IMG/VR virus record: IMGVR_UViG_3300028024_000172
Coordinates: 1-46,582 of that record
Reading direction: 5' to 3' (one strand)
Source: a virus
DNA: 46,582 nt
Positions 16,737 to 25,297 of this stretch are shown piece after piece (positions within the stretch are counted from its first letter, which is position 1; the number at the start of each line of letters is the position of its first letter). Under the pieces are notes generated by a model. That model did no database searches, was not told where the DNA came from, and saw only the letters and a program-made list of their open reading frames with translations. The translations under genes were made by a program, and so were the position numbers.

Positions 16737-17082
16737 TGTTCGCAAAGGCCGAGCAGGCCAGATCCGTGTATTCCCGGCTCGCCACGTTGGGCAACGGCGC
16801 GAGGATGTTGAAAATGAGGTCGTCGACTGGCTGGCTGCCGACGAACTTGAGCAGCACGGCACGCATGCCGTTGTCGATGTCCGTCCGATAGCGAATCCGG
16901 ATGCTTGCGGTGGCGTTGGCAACTTCAGCATCAGACGTCAGCGTTTCCTTGCCGGTAAGCATCCTGATGTTGCACCAGACCGTCGCAACTTCGGTCCACG
17001 TGTTAATGGGCTGGCCGAGATCGTCCTGCCCCACGCCGCGCTGCTCGATGCGCACGCGGCGGTTGAGATCGCCCGCGCGCAT
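16729..17082 (-). CDS. Head closure / head-tail adaptor protein
   Basis: A 117-residue protein starting MRAGDLNRRVRIEQ, the well-known opening of SPP1 gp16-like head closure proteins, with TWTEVATVWCNI in the middle. It binds under the connector and seals DNA in the head. It overlaps the neighbouring connector stop by one base. Confidence 0.88.
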   Translation of the reverse strand: MRAGDLNRRVRIEQRGVGQDDLGQPINTWTEVATVWCNIRMLTGKETLTSDAEVANATASIRIRYRTDIDNGMRAVLLKFVGSQPVDDLIFNILAPLPNVASREYTDLACSAFANNG

Positions 17083-17423
17083 CAGATCCCCGGCACGATT
17101 CGGTGCGGCCTCAGCAGCGTGCGCGCGTTGAACGGCAACTCCACCAGCGTGCCGATGGAAGAATCCTCGCGGTTTGCATAGAGCTCGCCGGCAGTTTTCA
17201 GGATCGCCGCCTTGATGGCGCCGTTCACGATCATCGGGTTGTCGCCGGCGGTGCCGGCAGCGACCGCGGCGGCCAGCGCATCGGCATCCTCGAATACCTG
17301 GCGGTTCAGATAGTCGAGTGCGGACTGCGTCGCGCCGTCGAGCAGCGCCTGCACGACGTCATCCTCTACGCCTGCATCCTGCCGCAGGAAGCCGAGCGCC
17401 AGACTGAGATCGACGAGCGCCAT
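17082..17423 (-). CDS. Head-tail connector (HK97 gp6-like)
   Basis: A 113-residue mostly helical protein: an N-terminal helix with LALGFLRQDAG, a central Ala-rich helix, and a C-terminal LPFNARTLLRPHRI. This fits the HK97 gp6 / phage_connect family. It forms the ring under the portal. It lies immediately after a small 52-residue gene. Confidence 0.85.
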   Translation of the reverse strand: MALVDLSLALGFLRQDAGVEDDVVQALLDGATQSALDYLNRQVFEDADALAAAVAAGTAGDNPMIVNGAIKAAILKTAGELYANREDSSIGTLVELPFNARTLLRPHRIVPGI

Positions 17424-17426
17424 CGC

Positions 17427-17585
17427 TTACTTGGTGACCTTCGCCGGCTTCTCCGAGCCTTCGAGCGCGCCCACTTCTTTCGCACCGGCCTCGAGCTCGG
17501 ACGGGCATTCGTCGCCCGCTTCGAATTGCTTCGGATAGATCTCGCCATCCGGCACGCCGCGGAACGGCTTGATGAACTTCGGCAT
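17427..17585 (-). CDS. Small hypothetical structural-region protein
   Basis: A 52-residue ORF (MPKFIKPFRGVPDGEIYPKQ at the start, ending EKPAKVTK) with a good GGAGG six bases before ATG. It fits tightly between the capsid and connector genes. Proteins of this size and start are common beside HK97-type capsid genes. The function is unknown. It is rich in Lys, Glu and Pro, and no domain is visible. Confidence 0.75.
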   Translation of the reverse strand: MPKFIKPFRGVPDGEIYPKQFEAGDECPSELEAGAKEVGALEGSEKPAKVTK

Positions 17586-17597
17586 ATCAGCCTCCAA

Positions 17598-17622
17598 AAA
17601 AGAAGAGGCGTCCGAAGACGCC
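17598..17622 (-). terminator. Hairpin terminator after the capsid gene
   Basis: On the minus strand GGCGTC-TTCG-GACGCC (17622-17607) has a stable UUCG-type loop, followed by TCTTCTTTTTT. It probably trims transcripts so capsid is made in excess over the connector genes. Confidence 0.7.
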
Positions 17623-17653
17623 CCCTAAGCCACACCACTCTACGGGGATTCGA

Positions 17654-18934
17654 TTACGCTGCTGCCGCGATCTTCATCGCGCGCATGGGCTCCGGATTCA
17701 GCAGGCCGCCGCCCACACGCTTCGTCGTATAGAACAGCACATACGGCTTAGCCGTGTAGGGATCGCGCAGCACGCGAACACCGATGCGATCGACGATCAG
17801 GTACGTCTGCTTGAAATCGCCGAACAGCACCGGCGTCGAGTTGGCCGCGATGTCCGGCATGTCCGGCACTTCCGTGATCGGGTAGCCCGCGAGCGTCGCC
17901 GGCTGACCTGCCACATACGACGGTTGCCACAGATAATTGCCCTGGCCGTCCTTCAGCTTGCGGATGTCGCGCTGCGTATTGCGGTTCATCGCAAAGCGGG
18001 CGTTCGCCGTGAAAGCGCTCGGCAGATCGTAGATCAGGTCGATCACGCCGTCGGCAGTCGCGGCAGCGGCCGCGCCGCTGTTCACGACCTCAATCGCGCC
18101 GAACGGATGCACCGCCGCGTTGGCGCCGCCGGCGACGTACGTCAGGATGCCGTTCGGCTTGTTGGTACCATCACCCGACAGGAAGGCAAGAGCTTCCTGC
18201 TTCGCGAACTCGGTCTGCACCTCGTTGGCGAGCCACGTTTCCAGATCGATTTCGCTGTCGTCCAGAATCTGCTGCGTCGCCGCCGGGTTGGCATAGATTT
18301 CACCCGACGAGAACGACAGGGACTTGAACGTGCCCGTCCCGGTCTGTGGGCGCGCATCGGTTTCGCCGACCCAGCCGCTCGCCGTGCCGCCCATATTGAA
18401 CAGCTTCGAGAAGCCGGCCTTCGAAACCGACTGCACCTGCGCCAGTTGACGCATCGGCGAGATCAGCACCAGCTTGTCGATGATGGTGCGGTCCCATTCG
18501 ACCGGCGTCAGGTAGCCGCCCTGCTCGTCGGCGCCCTTATTGAGCGCTGCATTGACCTCGCCACGCTTCACGTGCGCGCGGAACGCGTCGGTATATTCGG
18601 CGTCGCGAAGCTTGGTGCCGCCGGCGCCGCCCATTTCGAGAGCTGCCATCTTGATGCTGTGCTCGTCGAGCGCCTTCTGGAACGCATCCAGATCGGCACC
18701 GATCTTTTCGACCTTCGCGGTAATGTCGGACGCCGGTAGCCCGGCCTTGACCGCGTCGAGCTGCTTCGTGTGCTCAGCCTTGAACTGCTCGAACGCGCGA
18801 TTGACGCTTTCGACGAGAGCCTTGACGTCGCCGGGGCCGCTATCGGCCCGCACTGCGACAATGCCACGCGGGACTGCGCCGGCCGTACCAGCCAGGGTTG
18901 CCGCAAGCGCGGCGATCAGGAGTTTCTTGCTCAT
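17654..18934 (-). CDS. Major capsid protein, HK97 type
   Basis: An HK97-fold capsid protein of 426 residues with an N-terminal scaffold (delta) domain. Residues about 30-95 form a charged coiled-coil region. The mature core starts around residue 115-130 (GADEQGGYLTPVEW), followed by the typical SGEIYANPAATQQILDDSEIDLE and the C-terminal FGDFKQTYLIVDR. The first 20 residues (MSKKLLIAALAATLAGTAGA) resemble a Sec signal peptide, which is odd for a capsid subunit. The adjacent ClpP-like protease presumably removes the delta domain, and this segment with it. Confidence 0.93.
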   Translation of the reverse strand: MSKKLLIAALAATLAGTAGAVPRGIVAVRADSGPGDVKALVESVNRAFEQFKAEHTKQLDAVKAGLPASDITAKVEKIGADLDAFQKALDEHSIKMAALEMGGAGGTKLRDAEYTDAFRAHVKRGEVNAALNKGADEQGGYLTPVEWDRTIIDKLVLISPMRQLAQVQSVSKAGFSKLFNMGGTASGWVGETDARPQTGTGTFKSLSFSSGEIYANPAATQQILDDSEIDLETWLANEVQTEFAKQEALAFLSGDGTNKPNGILTYVAGGANAAVHPFGAIEVVNSGAAAAATADGVIDLIYDLPSAFTANARFAMNRNTQRDIRKLKDGQGNYLWQPSYVAGQPATLAGYPITEVPDMPDIAANSTPVLFGDFKQTYLIVDRIGVRVLRDPYTAKPYVLFYTTKRVGGGLLNPEPMRAMKIAAAA

Positions 18935-18938
18935 GGAC

Positions 18939-19778
18939 TTATCCTTGAAGAGCGTTGATGAGGTTCTGCAGCGTCGCTGCAACGTCGTCGCCAGCGCCCG
19001 GCATGGCGTTTTCAGCGGCAGCGCCCGGCGTGCCGTCGAATAGGGCTTTGAGAGCGTCACGACGCGCGCCGCGCGAATAACCCGCGCGCGCCATCGACGC
19101 TTCAATGAGAGCAAGCGCCTTGCGGCCGCTCGCGCTCGCATCTTTAGCGACCTGCGCACTGTCGAGCAGCCCGGTCGCAAAACCATCGGCGACAGCCTGC
19201 TCGGCGCCGATCCACGTTTCTTTGTCCATCAGCGCGGCAGCTTCGTCCTGCGTGATGCCCGCGCGCTGCGAATAGACCTTGGCCATCGCGGCGTCAAACG
19301 GAGCCAGCACTTCTGCAGCTTGTGCGATGTCGTGCCGGTTGCCGATCGCGACCGTCCACGCGTTGTGGATCATCAGGAACGCACCGTCACCCATCAGGAT
19401 TTCATCGCCAGCCATCGCGATTACCGACGCGGCCGACGCGGCGATACCCATCACGTTGACCGTGACCTTCGCCTTGTGCTCGCGCAGCAGGTTGTAGATC
19501 GCGACGCCCTCGAAGAAATCGCCGCCCGGCGAGTTCACGTTGACCGTGAGGTTGCGCGCGCCGATGTTGCGCAGCGCGGCGCTGATCCGCTTCGCCGTGA
19601 TGCCAGTGCCTTCCCAGTTGTCACCGATCTGGTCGTAAATCGAGATCGACGCCGAGTCGTCACCGGCCGCAGCGCGCACGCCCGGTTCCCACTTCTCCAG
19701 CGCGTCAGGGCGCACGTCGTATTGCGCGGTGTTGAGCCGATGGTCGGCCCGGATTTCAGGCAGGCTGAGCAGGCTCAT
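18939..19778 (-). CDS. ClpP-like prohead protease
   Basis: A 279-residue serine protease of the ClpP fold that processes the capsid scaffold. The catalytic Ser is in GIAASAAS, the His in FLMIHNAW, and the Gly-rich strand is VNVNSPGGDFFEG. The C-terminal 70 residues are Ala/Gly-rich and may act as scaffold-like extension. It overlaps the portal stop by 23 bases and ends four bases before the capsid start, so the three are coupled. Confidence 0.93.
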   Translation of the reverse strand: MSLLSLPEIRADHRLNTAQYDVRPDALEKWEPGVRAAAGDDSASISIYDQIGDNWEGTGITAKRISAALRNIGARNLTVNVNSPGGDFFEGVAIYNLLREHKAKVTVNVMGIAASAASVIAMAGDEILMGDGAFLMIHNAWTVAIGNRHDIAQAAEVLAPFDAAMAKVYSQRAGITQDEAAALMDKETWIGAEQAVADGFATGLLDSAQVAKDASASGRKALALIEASMARAGYSRGARRDALKALFDGTPGAAAENAMPGAGDDVAATLQNLINALQG

Positions 19779-21060
19779 CGCCAGTCCCCTTCGGTTTCTG
19801 TGTCATTGGATTGCGTAGCGCATCGGTCTGCGGATCGTCGGATTTCGGCAGGTCGGACAATTCACGCACTTCGTTCTGCGACATCCACGGCGCCTGGCCG
19901 CCGGCGCCGAGCGCCTTCGAGAAGAAAGACGCCTGATCGTTGAGCGTGCCGCGCAGTAATGCGCCTTCGTTGAACTTGAACTGCTGCATGCCGAGCTGGT
20001 TTTCGGGAATGAAGCTGCGCGCCGCGGCCTGCTCCCACGAGACGAACCAATGTGCGAGGCCGTACTGGATAAAGAAGATGGCCAGCTGCTCGATACCGCT
20101 GCCCCAACTCGTGTCGTCCATCATCAGCAGCGGACGCGGCACGCCATACATGCGCGCAACCTCTTCGATCTGGTGATTGCGCGTCTCGATCTGTTGCGCC
20201 GATACCGCTGTGATCGAAAACTGCCTGGCTGTGCCGCCCTCCTCGATCAGCATCCAGCTACCGGCGTTTTCTGCGCCCGAGTAGTTGTCAGCGAGCGATT
20301 CCTTCATGCGCTTGTAAGCGTTGTCGGAAAGCTCTTTCGGGATCTCGATCGCACCACCCGCCATCACACCTGTGCGGAACGTGCGCGACGCCGCGCGCTC
20401 TGCCTGCTCAGCAAGCTCAAGCGCTTCGCGCGAGAGCTTCACCCGAGAAATGCCATTGATGCCGTCGAGCGACAGGTCGCGCAGATGGAAAACGTCTCGC
20501 GCCTGCAGCTCGATCCTGTCGCCGCCCGGCGTCGTGTAGTCGTAGACTATTTGCCACGCGGCCGTGAGGCGCGGCTTCGTCGAGCCGCGATCCATAGGAA
20601 TCAGGCGGATTGGCCGATTTCCTGACCAGATAACTCGAGCGAACGACTGGCCGTCAAGCAGCGCTCGCAATTGCAGGAGACTCTTGAATTCAATCGGCGT
20701 TTGCCAGTCGTTCGGTTTGTACTTGAACAGCCGGTGCGCCGGGTTGTCGGTCTGCACCTGCTTTTTGTCGTCGCTGCTCTGCAGGTTCAGCGGCAACATG
20801 CCGATCGACTCGGAAATCAGCGTCACGCAGCGCAGGACAGCCATATTTCGCAGTGCATGCGCCGCTCGCGGGTCGCGGCCGTCCAATTCGCCGCGCCGGA
20901 TGTATTCGAGCAGCCGCGGATCGTCTAAACCCGTGAATGTCGCGCCTCCAGTCGGCAACTCTGCGCGCGGAAGCGAGGGCTCCGCGCGCGGCGGGTCAGG
21001 CAGAGGACGAGTTTGGGCCTCCGGCTGGTGACCCCGCCGGAAGAAATCGAACAAACTCAT
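19756..21060 (-). CDS. Portal protein, HK97 family
   Basis: A 434-residue portal subunit. Diagnostic segments are MAVLRCVTLISESI (about residues 71-84), NPAHRLFKYKPNDWQTP, and GVPRPLLMMDDTSWGSGIEQ (about 305-325). It forms the dodecameric DNA gate. It lies seven bases after TerL. The N terminus is Pro/Arg-rich; the C terminus ends in a low-complexity tail. Confidence 0.94.
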   Translation of the reverse strand: MSLFDFFRRGHQPEAQTRPLPDPPRAEPSLPRAELPTGGATFTGLDDPRLLEYIRRGELDGRDPRAAHALRNMAVLRCVTLISESIGMLPLNLQSSDDKKQVQTDNPAHRLFKYKPNDWQTPIEFKSLLQLRALLDGQSFARVIWSGNRPIRLIPMDRGSTKPRLTAAWQIVYDYTTPGGDRIELQARDVFHLRDLSLDGINGISRVKLSREALELAEQAERAASRTFRTGVMAGGAIEIPKELSDNAYKRMKESLADNYSGAENAGSWMLIEEGGTARQFSITAVSAQQIETRNHQIEEVARMYGVPRPLLMMDDTSWGSGIEQLAIFFIQYGLAHWFVSWEQAAARSFIPENQLGMQQFKFNEGALLRGTLNDQASFFSKALGAGGQAPWMSQNEVRELSDLPKSDDPQTDALRNPMTQKPKGTGDEPAQPA

Positions 21061-21067
21061 TCACACC

Positions 21068-22780
21068 TCAAAGGAACCGGATACCGCGCGACTCATATAC
21101 CGACGGGCCTTGCGCCGGCGGGTTGAGCGACATGAGCGATACCGCATCGAAAATAGCCATGAGCGGGTCGATTTTCGCCGTCCCGCTGGCCTGTTTTGTG
21201 ATGTTCACGGCGTTGCCGACCGGCACCACGCGCGCATTGCCGACGCACCACGCCATCATTCGCTGGCCGCCGTGAACGAGCACCCCGCCGTCGCCGATAC
21301 CTTCGTCGAGACCGCGCCCGCTCGCCGCAGCGACGCGGCGCTCAGTCGTCTTGATCGCACCAGACAGTTTCCAGCCCTGCGAAATGCCGATCACCTTGTC
21401 TTCCGGCACCTTCGCAGCGACGAGCGCGTCGAGCACGCCACCAATACCGGCCGGGTCGGCGCCTACCTTATCCAGCAGTCCCGCCTGGTGAACCGTTGCG
21501 ACAATCTGCGCGACGTCCTCAACGTCGTCGCCGATCTGCTCGACGACCGTCAGATCGCCCTCTTTCTCGAAGTCGCGCAACGTGTCGGCGATCTCCTTGC
21601 GACGCTCGAATACAGACGGGTGCGCCCATGCGTGAGTCCATGCGAGCCAGTTGCGCGTGCCCCGCTCACGGCCGACCACTGCGAGCCCAAGCAGATCGTC
21701 CAGGCCACCGCCGTCAATGCCGACGTCGATCACTTCGCAGCGCTCGATCAGATCTTCGAGCGTCACGCCGGGCACTCGCGCTGCATCCTCCCAAAACTCT
21801 GCTGCCGCCCAACGATCGCTGCGCAACGCAAGCCCGATTTCGACGTTGGCATGCTTGGCGAGGAATCCCCGGAACGACGCTTCGCCCTCTTCCTTCGCTT
21901 TCCGGAATTCCCGCTCCAGAAACGCCTGGTCGACCGAGTAGCCGAGGTTCGGATTGACCATGCCCAGGTTCTCGACGAGCAGGTGTTCCTTGCGCTTCAC
22001 CATTTCCGGCGGGTGCTCGTAGATCACCGGCACGAAACATGGGTCATCGATCTTCCCGTCGCGCACGTCGCGCGCGTAGCGCAACTTCTGCAGGAAAACG
22101 CCCGCCGGCGGATCGTCGGACTGCGTCGTGAGATAGATCACGAAGCCTTCCGGGCGCGAGGCCAATCCGCCGATCGCTTCACGCAGCATGTTCTCTGCGT
22201 TCGGCTGCTTGCCAAACAGCCACACCTCATCGACCAGGGTGCCGACGCTCTTCTTGCCGCCAACAGTGTTCGAGTCGGCGGCCACCACCTTCAACGTCGC
22301 GCCCATCGTGCGATGCGTGATCGTCTTGATGTGCGTCTGCACCTGGAACAGATCGTCGAGCTCCTCCTCGTGCTTCACCATGTCCCGGCTCGGCGCGAAG
22401 CTGTTGTTGGCGACCTCGATCGTCGGAGCCAGAATCGCAAACTCAGCCGACACGCGCCAGTTCAGGATCATGGCCGTCATCATGATTCCGGCGGCCAGCG
22501 TCGATTTGGAATTTTTCTTCGGCAGGCAGACAAACCACTCGGTGATCAACCGCCTCCCGCTGTCCGCGTCATACGCGCCGAAGATCGACGCGACCAGATC
22601 GAACACCCATTGCGCGGACGACTCGCCGAACGTTGGACTGCCTGGGGCGTCGACGATCTTCAGTTCCTTGAATACGGCGAGCGCCTGCTCCGCCTGCTCC
22701 GGAAAGATAGGCGGCGGAATGATCGTGCGCCCCGACTTGAGCCGCTCGGCCCAGTCGGGACACGCCGTCGACCATTTCAT
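21068..22780 (-). CDS. terL: Terminase large subunit
   Basis: A 570-residue packaging motor. The ATPase P-loop-like motif is CLPKKNSKST (about residue 95), and Walker B is TLVDEVWLFG. The C-terminal nuclease domain has Asp in DVGIDGGGLDDLLG and HQAGLLDKVGADPAG. It follows TerS by three bases and belongs to the HK97-like terminase group. Full length with no breaks. Confidence 0.95.
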   Translation of the reverse strand: MKWSTACPDWAERLKSGRTIIPPPIFPEQAEQALAVFKELKIVDAPGSPTFGESSAQWVFDLVASIFGAYDADSGRRLITEWFVCLPKKNSKSTLAAGIMMTAMILNWRVSAEFAILAPTIEVANNSFAPSRDMVKHEEELDDLFQVQTHIKTITHRTMGATLKVVAADSNTVGGKKSVGTLVDEVWLFGKQPNAENMLREAIGGLASRPEGFVIYLTTQSDDPPAGVFLQKLRYARDVRDGKIDDPCFVPVIYEHPPEMVKRKEHLLVENLGMVNPNLGYSVDQAFLEREFRKAKEEGEASFRGFLAKHANVEIGLALRSDRWAAAEFWEDAARVPGVTLEDLIERCEVIDVGIDGGGLDDLLGLAVVGRERGTRNWLAWTHAWAHPSVFERRKEIADTLRDFEKEGDLTVVEQIGDDVEDVAQIVATVHQAGLLDKVGADPAGIGGVLDALVAAKVPEDKVIGISQGWKLSGAIKTTERRVAAASGRGLDEGIGDGGVLVHGGQRMMAWCVGNARVVPVGNAVNITKQASGTAKIDPLMAIFDAVSLMSLNPPAQGPSVYESRGIRFL

Positions 22781-22783
22781 GCA

Positions 22784-23254
22784 TCACTTCCGGTTATTGA
22801 CGACGAGCTTCGGCGCAGCGAGCGCCGCAAACTTGCCTGCGGCCTTCTTCGCGGCTTCGGCCTTCGCGTCCTTCTTCCCCGCCTCGCCGACCTTCGCGTG
22901 CACGAACGGCATCAGCGCTTTTGCGGCGTCGACGCGCAGTTTCGGCTCCGTCCGACCGTCGTTCATCGCGGCAATCAGGAAGGCCTTTGGATCGGTGAAG
23001 CTCGTCATCGCGTCGATGTCGAAGTCCACCGGCGCCCGCGCCGTGCTCCCCGATCTTCCAGCCGGTTCGGGCTTCGATTCCTGCTGGATCCGGTGCGCGG
23101 CGAGGTAAAGAGCCACATCCTTGTCTTTAACAAGTCGTGACCCTGCCGCCGACGCCGTCGCAGCGCTGTATCCCGCCTCGATTGCCGCGTCCTTATTGGC
23201 TTTGCCGGCCAGAACAGCGTCGGCGAAACGCCTCTTTTTCGCTGTTAAAGCCAT
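22784..23254 (-). CDS. terS: Terminase small subunit
   Basis: A 156-residue DNA-recognition subunit. The N terminus is MALTAKKRRFADAVLAGKAN, then DAAIEAGYSAATASAAGSRLVKD, a typical helix-turn-helix of terminase small subunits. The C terminus is a Lys/Ala-rich basic helix. The start ATG 23254 has GGAG nine bases upstream. The inverted-repeat region just upstream is a plausible recognition site. Confidence 0.9.
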   Translation of the reverse strand: MALTAKKRRFADAVLAGKANKDAAIEAGYSAATASAAGSRLVKDKDVALYLAAHRIQQESKPEPAGRSGSTARAPVDFDIDAMTSFTDPKAFLIAAMNDGRTEPKLRVDAAKALMPFVHAKVGEAGKKDAKAEAAKKAAGKFAALAAPKLVVNNRK

Positions 23255-23341
23255 TAACAAAAACTCCAAAAGGGAAAATTTTCTGCGCGTGCGGGAACGG
23301 TCGGTCTTGGCCGGTCGGACCCTCAAACTTTCGACACCCCC

Positions 23342-23407
23342 TGCCTATTTTTTAGGCATAGCACCATGCTGGTGCGAATGTCGCGCTATCTGCTCAAAAA
23401 ATAGGCA
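23342..23407. other. Candidate packaging (cos/pac) region
   Basis: The gap between the HNH and TerS genes contains TGCCTATTTTTT (23342-23353) and its exact inverted copy AAAAAATAGGCA (23396-23407). A local hairpin TGCCTA/TAGGCA lies at 23342-23358, and the palindrome GCACCA-TGC-TGGTGC at 23361-23375. HK97-type phages with an HNH gene at this place usually have cos here. The cut position is not visible. Confidence 0.45.
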
Positions 23408-23477
23408 AAAAGTCGCGTCAGGAGTCTGGGAAAATAATTTGAACGAATAATTACACTCGATAGACGTCGATTGCGCG

Positions 23478-23867
23478 CTATCGGCGGCCACGCTCGCTGC
23501 GTGCCTTCTCGCCGTCGTGATGGGGCTTGCACAGCGTCTGGATGTTGGTCGGGTCAAGCCGACGACGCTCGTCGCCTTCGTGCGCCGCGATGTGATCGCC
23601 GATCGTGCCAAGCGGTTCGGCAACGCCACGTTCTGCGCATGCGAGCACAACATCGGCCGGCGACATGCCGACCATGCCGAGATCGCGCAGGCAGTAGACG
23701 CAGTGCGGATGCTTGGCCAGATGTCTGGCGCGCAGCTTCTGCCAATCGTAGCCATAGCCGCGCGCGGCGCTGCTGGTCTTGCCTGTTCGCCATGACGGCG
23801 ACTCGGCAATGGCGACTCGGCTTGGCAATGACTGCAAGCGAGTCGCCAGTGTGCGCAGGCGCGGCAT
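23478..23867 (-). CDS. HNH endonuclease, packaging-associated
   Basis: A 129-residue HNH nuclease. Metal-binding and catalytic elements are CVYC (about residue 56), IGDHIAAHEGD, and N plus CKPHH (NIQTLCKPHHDGEKA). HNH proteins next to the terminase stimulate cos cleavage with TerL in HK97-type phages. It lies before the candidate cos region. Confidence 0.92.
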   Translation of the reverse strand: MPRLRTLATRLQSLPSRVAIAESPSWRTGKTSSAARGYGYDWQKLRARHLAKHPHCVYCLRDLGMVGMSPADVVLACAERGVAEPLGTIGDHIAAHEGDERRRLDPTNIQTLCKPHHDGEKARSERGRR

Positions 23868-23873
23868 GTCGCG

Positions 23874-24212
23874 TTACGCAGCGACCGGATAGGCAGCAGC
23901 CAGCGCTGCGGTGGTTGCGGCCTGAATCGCCTCGACCGACAGCGATGCATCGATCGCTTTCAGCGCGAGCGCGATCTGCACTGCGGTGTTGACGTTGCTG
24001 CCTTGCGGCGCGGTTGCCGCCGGTGCTGTTGCGGGAGTGCTCATGTTCAATCCTTCGATAGGTGTTTCGGGAATCAGATTCAGGATGCCGTCTTTCGTCA
24101 GCATCCACGCGTCGCCAGCAATCTGCTTGCCGATTGCGATCGACTCTTGCTCGACGGTTTTCGCCTCCGTCTTGAACCACGAGGCGATCTTCTGAATGAT
24201 GGCTTTGAGCAT
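23874..24212 (-). CDS. Hypothetical protein at start of late operon
   Basis: A 112-residue protein and the first gene of the late operon. The N terminus is amphipathic (MLKAIIQKIASWFKTEAK). The second half is Ala/Thr-rich and begins with a low-complexity linker (STPATAPAATAPQG). A GTG at 24254 in the same frame lies inside a terminator and was rejected as start. No clear Shine-Dalgarno sequence precedes ATG 24212. The function is unknown. Confidence 0.65.
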   Translation of the reverse strand: MLKAIIQKIASWFKTEAKTVEQESIAIGKQIAGDAWMLTKDGILNLIPETPIEGLNMSTPATAPAATAPQGSNVNTAVQIALALKAIDASLSVEAIQAATTAALAAAYPVAA

Positions 24213-24233
24213 GGTTTCTGGAGGCGGAAATAG

Positions 24234-24264
24234 AAAAACCCGCAAGGCTTTCACCTGGCGGGTT
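24234..24264 (-). terminator. Terminator between early and late minus genes
   Basis: On the minus strand AACCCGC (24264-24258) pairs with GCGGGTT (24243-24237), followed by a T-run (24238-24234). It separates the replication operon from the late genes and is the place where a late antiterminator would act. Confidence 0.75.
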
Positions 24265-24323
24265 CTGGTTTGTCTGGGCGCGACTCTGCCCTCAGGCGAG
24301 ATTCTAGGACAGCTCCAAAAAGT

Positions 24324-24920
24324 TTACAAGCGGTTTATCAGGCCTTTTGCAAACAGCGCAGGCCGCATTACCGCCTTTGCTGATGCATAGTCGGCGTCCT
24401 GCGTTGCCGGACTGCGCGGGTTCTTGAACACCTGCGAACCGACTATGAAGTTGCGCATTGCCGTCATCACAGCGACGCGATGCTGAATATTGAGCGAGAG
24501 GATTACGGGCTCCACCGCCTCACCGGTAGCTGACAGAAGTTGATGGTCGACCACCTCGGACAGGTCATCGTAGTCCATCCACTGATTGCTGATCTTGAAG
24601 TCGCGGCACGTCGAGTCCGCGCCGCTATAGCCGGCGACCGGTCGGAATCCTTCGCTCCACTCGTACCAATCCACAAGCACAGCGTCGACGTCGTCCATCG
24701 GGAGATCGTCTGCCTCAACGGCGTCTGTCGTCATGTTGGGTTGCCTCTTTCCGTATTGTTCGCAGCGGTTGCCGTGCGGCTTTCCAAGTGCGCAGATGGT
24801 TTGCATGTGGCCGATAAACTCGTAGTTGCGTTCTTGCGGACAGCCGTTGCAGCGTGGCTGTTCGATGTCGATCAGGATCAGCAGCGGGTCGCGGTACGTG
24901 CCGCGCGGGCGCGAATTCAT
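24324..24920 (-). CDS. Possible Q-like late regulator (low certainty)
   Basis: A 198-residue protein at the end of the early operon, the usual place of a late regulator. The N-terminal part has Cys residues in CNGCPQERNYEF and CALGKPHGNRCEQYG, which look metal-binding. The C-terminal part has DWYEWSEGFRP and an end rich in VMTAMRNFIVGSQVFKNPR, resembling short proteins annotated as antitermination or Q-like in Burkholderia phages. I recognise the pattern but cannot confirm it. The Cys-rich domain and the regulator part may be a fusion. Start ATG 24920 overlaps the upstream stop. Confidence 0.5.
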   Translation of the reverse strand: MNSRPRGTYRDPLLILIDIEQPRCNGCPQERNYEFIGHMQTICALGKPHGNRCEQYGKRQPNMTTDAVEADDLPMDDVDAVLVDWYEWSEGFRPVAGYSGADSTCRDFKISNQWMDYDDLSEVVDHQLLSATGEAVEPVILSLNIQHRVAVMTAMRNFIVGSQVFKNPRSPATQDADYASAKAVMRPALFAKGLINRL

Positions 24921-25297
24921 GCACTGTCATCCGGTTTGATGATGCCGGCGGCCAGCGCCTCGGCGACGCGCAACCTGCACACAGCGACAAGCGGTTGCTC
25001 GTCTTCGTACAGGTCGTAGAAACTTGGATTCATCTGGGCTTCTGCTACCCACCAGCGTGCCGGGACTCCAGCCTCACCATCCAATCGATCGAGCGGGTAC
25101 AGCGTGTAACGCTGGCGGAACTGGATCGGCGAGGTAATGGCCGGATTCTGTGTCGGCTGGTAAAACTGATGGCCGATGGTTTCGACGTCGATGCGGCAAT
25201 ACTCCATGCCATTCGCCTTGACGACCTCAGCGCGAAATCCTTCGGCGCGCGCGACCCAGCAGTCGAGCTGCGCGCCGTTCAATTCGCCCACGTTCAT
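24917..25297 (-). CDS. NinX-like protein (DUF2591), copy 1
   Basis: A 126-residue protein starting MNVGELNGAQLDCWVARAEG. This matches the NinX/DUF2591 opening and is nearly the same as the start of the gene at 25502-25870. The C-terminal part (PLVAVCRLRVAEALAAG) also fits. NinX proteins are phage early proteins of unknown function. ATGA overlaps join it to both neighbours. Confidence 0.8.
   Translation of the reverse strand: MNVGELNGAQLDCWVARAEGFRAEVVKANGMEYCRIDVETIGHQFYQPTQNPAITSPIQFRQRYTLYPLDRLDGEAGVPARWWVAEAQMNPSFYDLYEDEQPLVAVCRLRVAEALAAGIIKPDDSA

Noticed and set aside
21110-23140. Very long plus-strand ORF (676 codons) opposite the terminase genes
   Set aside because: It is antisense to TerL and TerS, which have clear motifs. 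Its translation is Arg/His/Asp-rich shadow sequence typical of high-GC antisense frames.
24213-24254. GTG 24254 as start of the first late gene
   Set aside because: It lies inside the terminator stem and adds a segment encoded by the hairpin.
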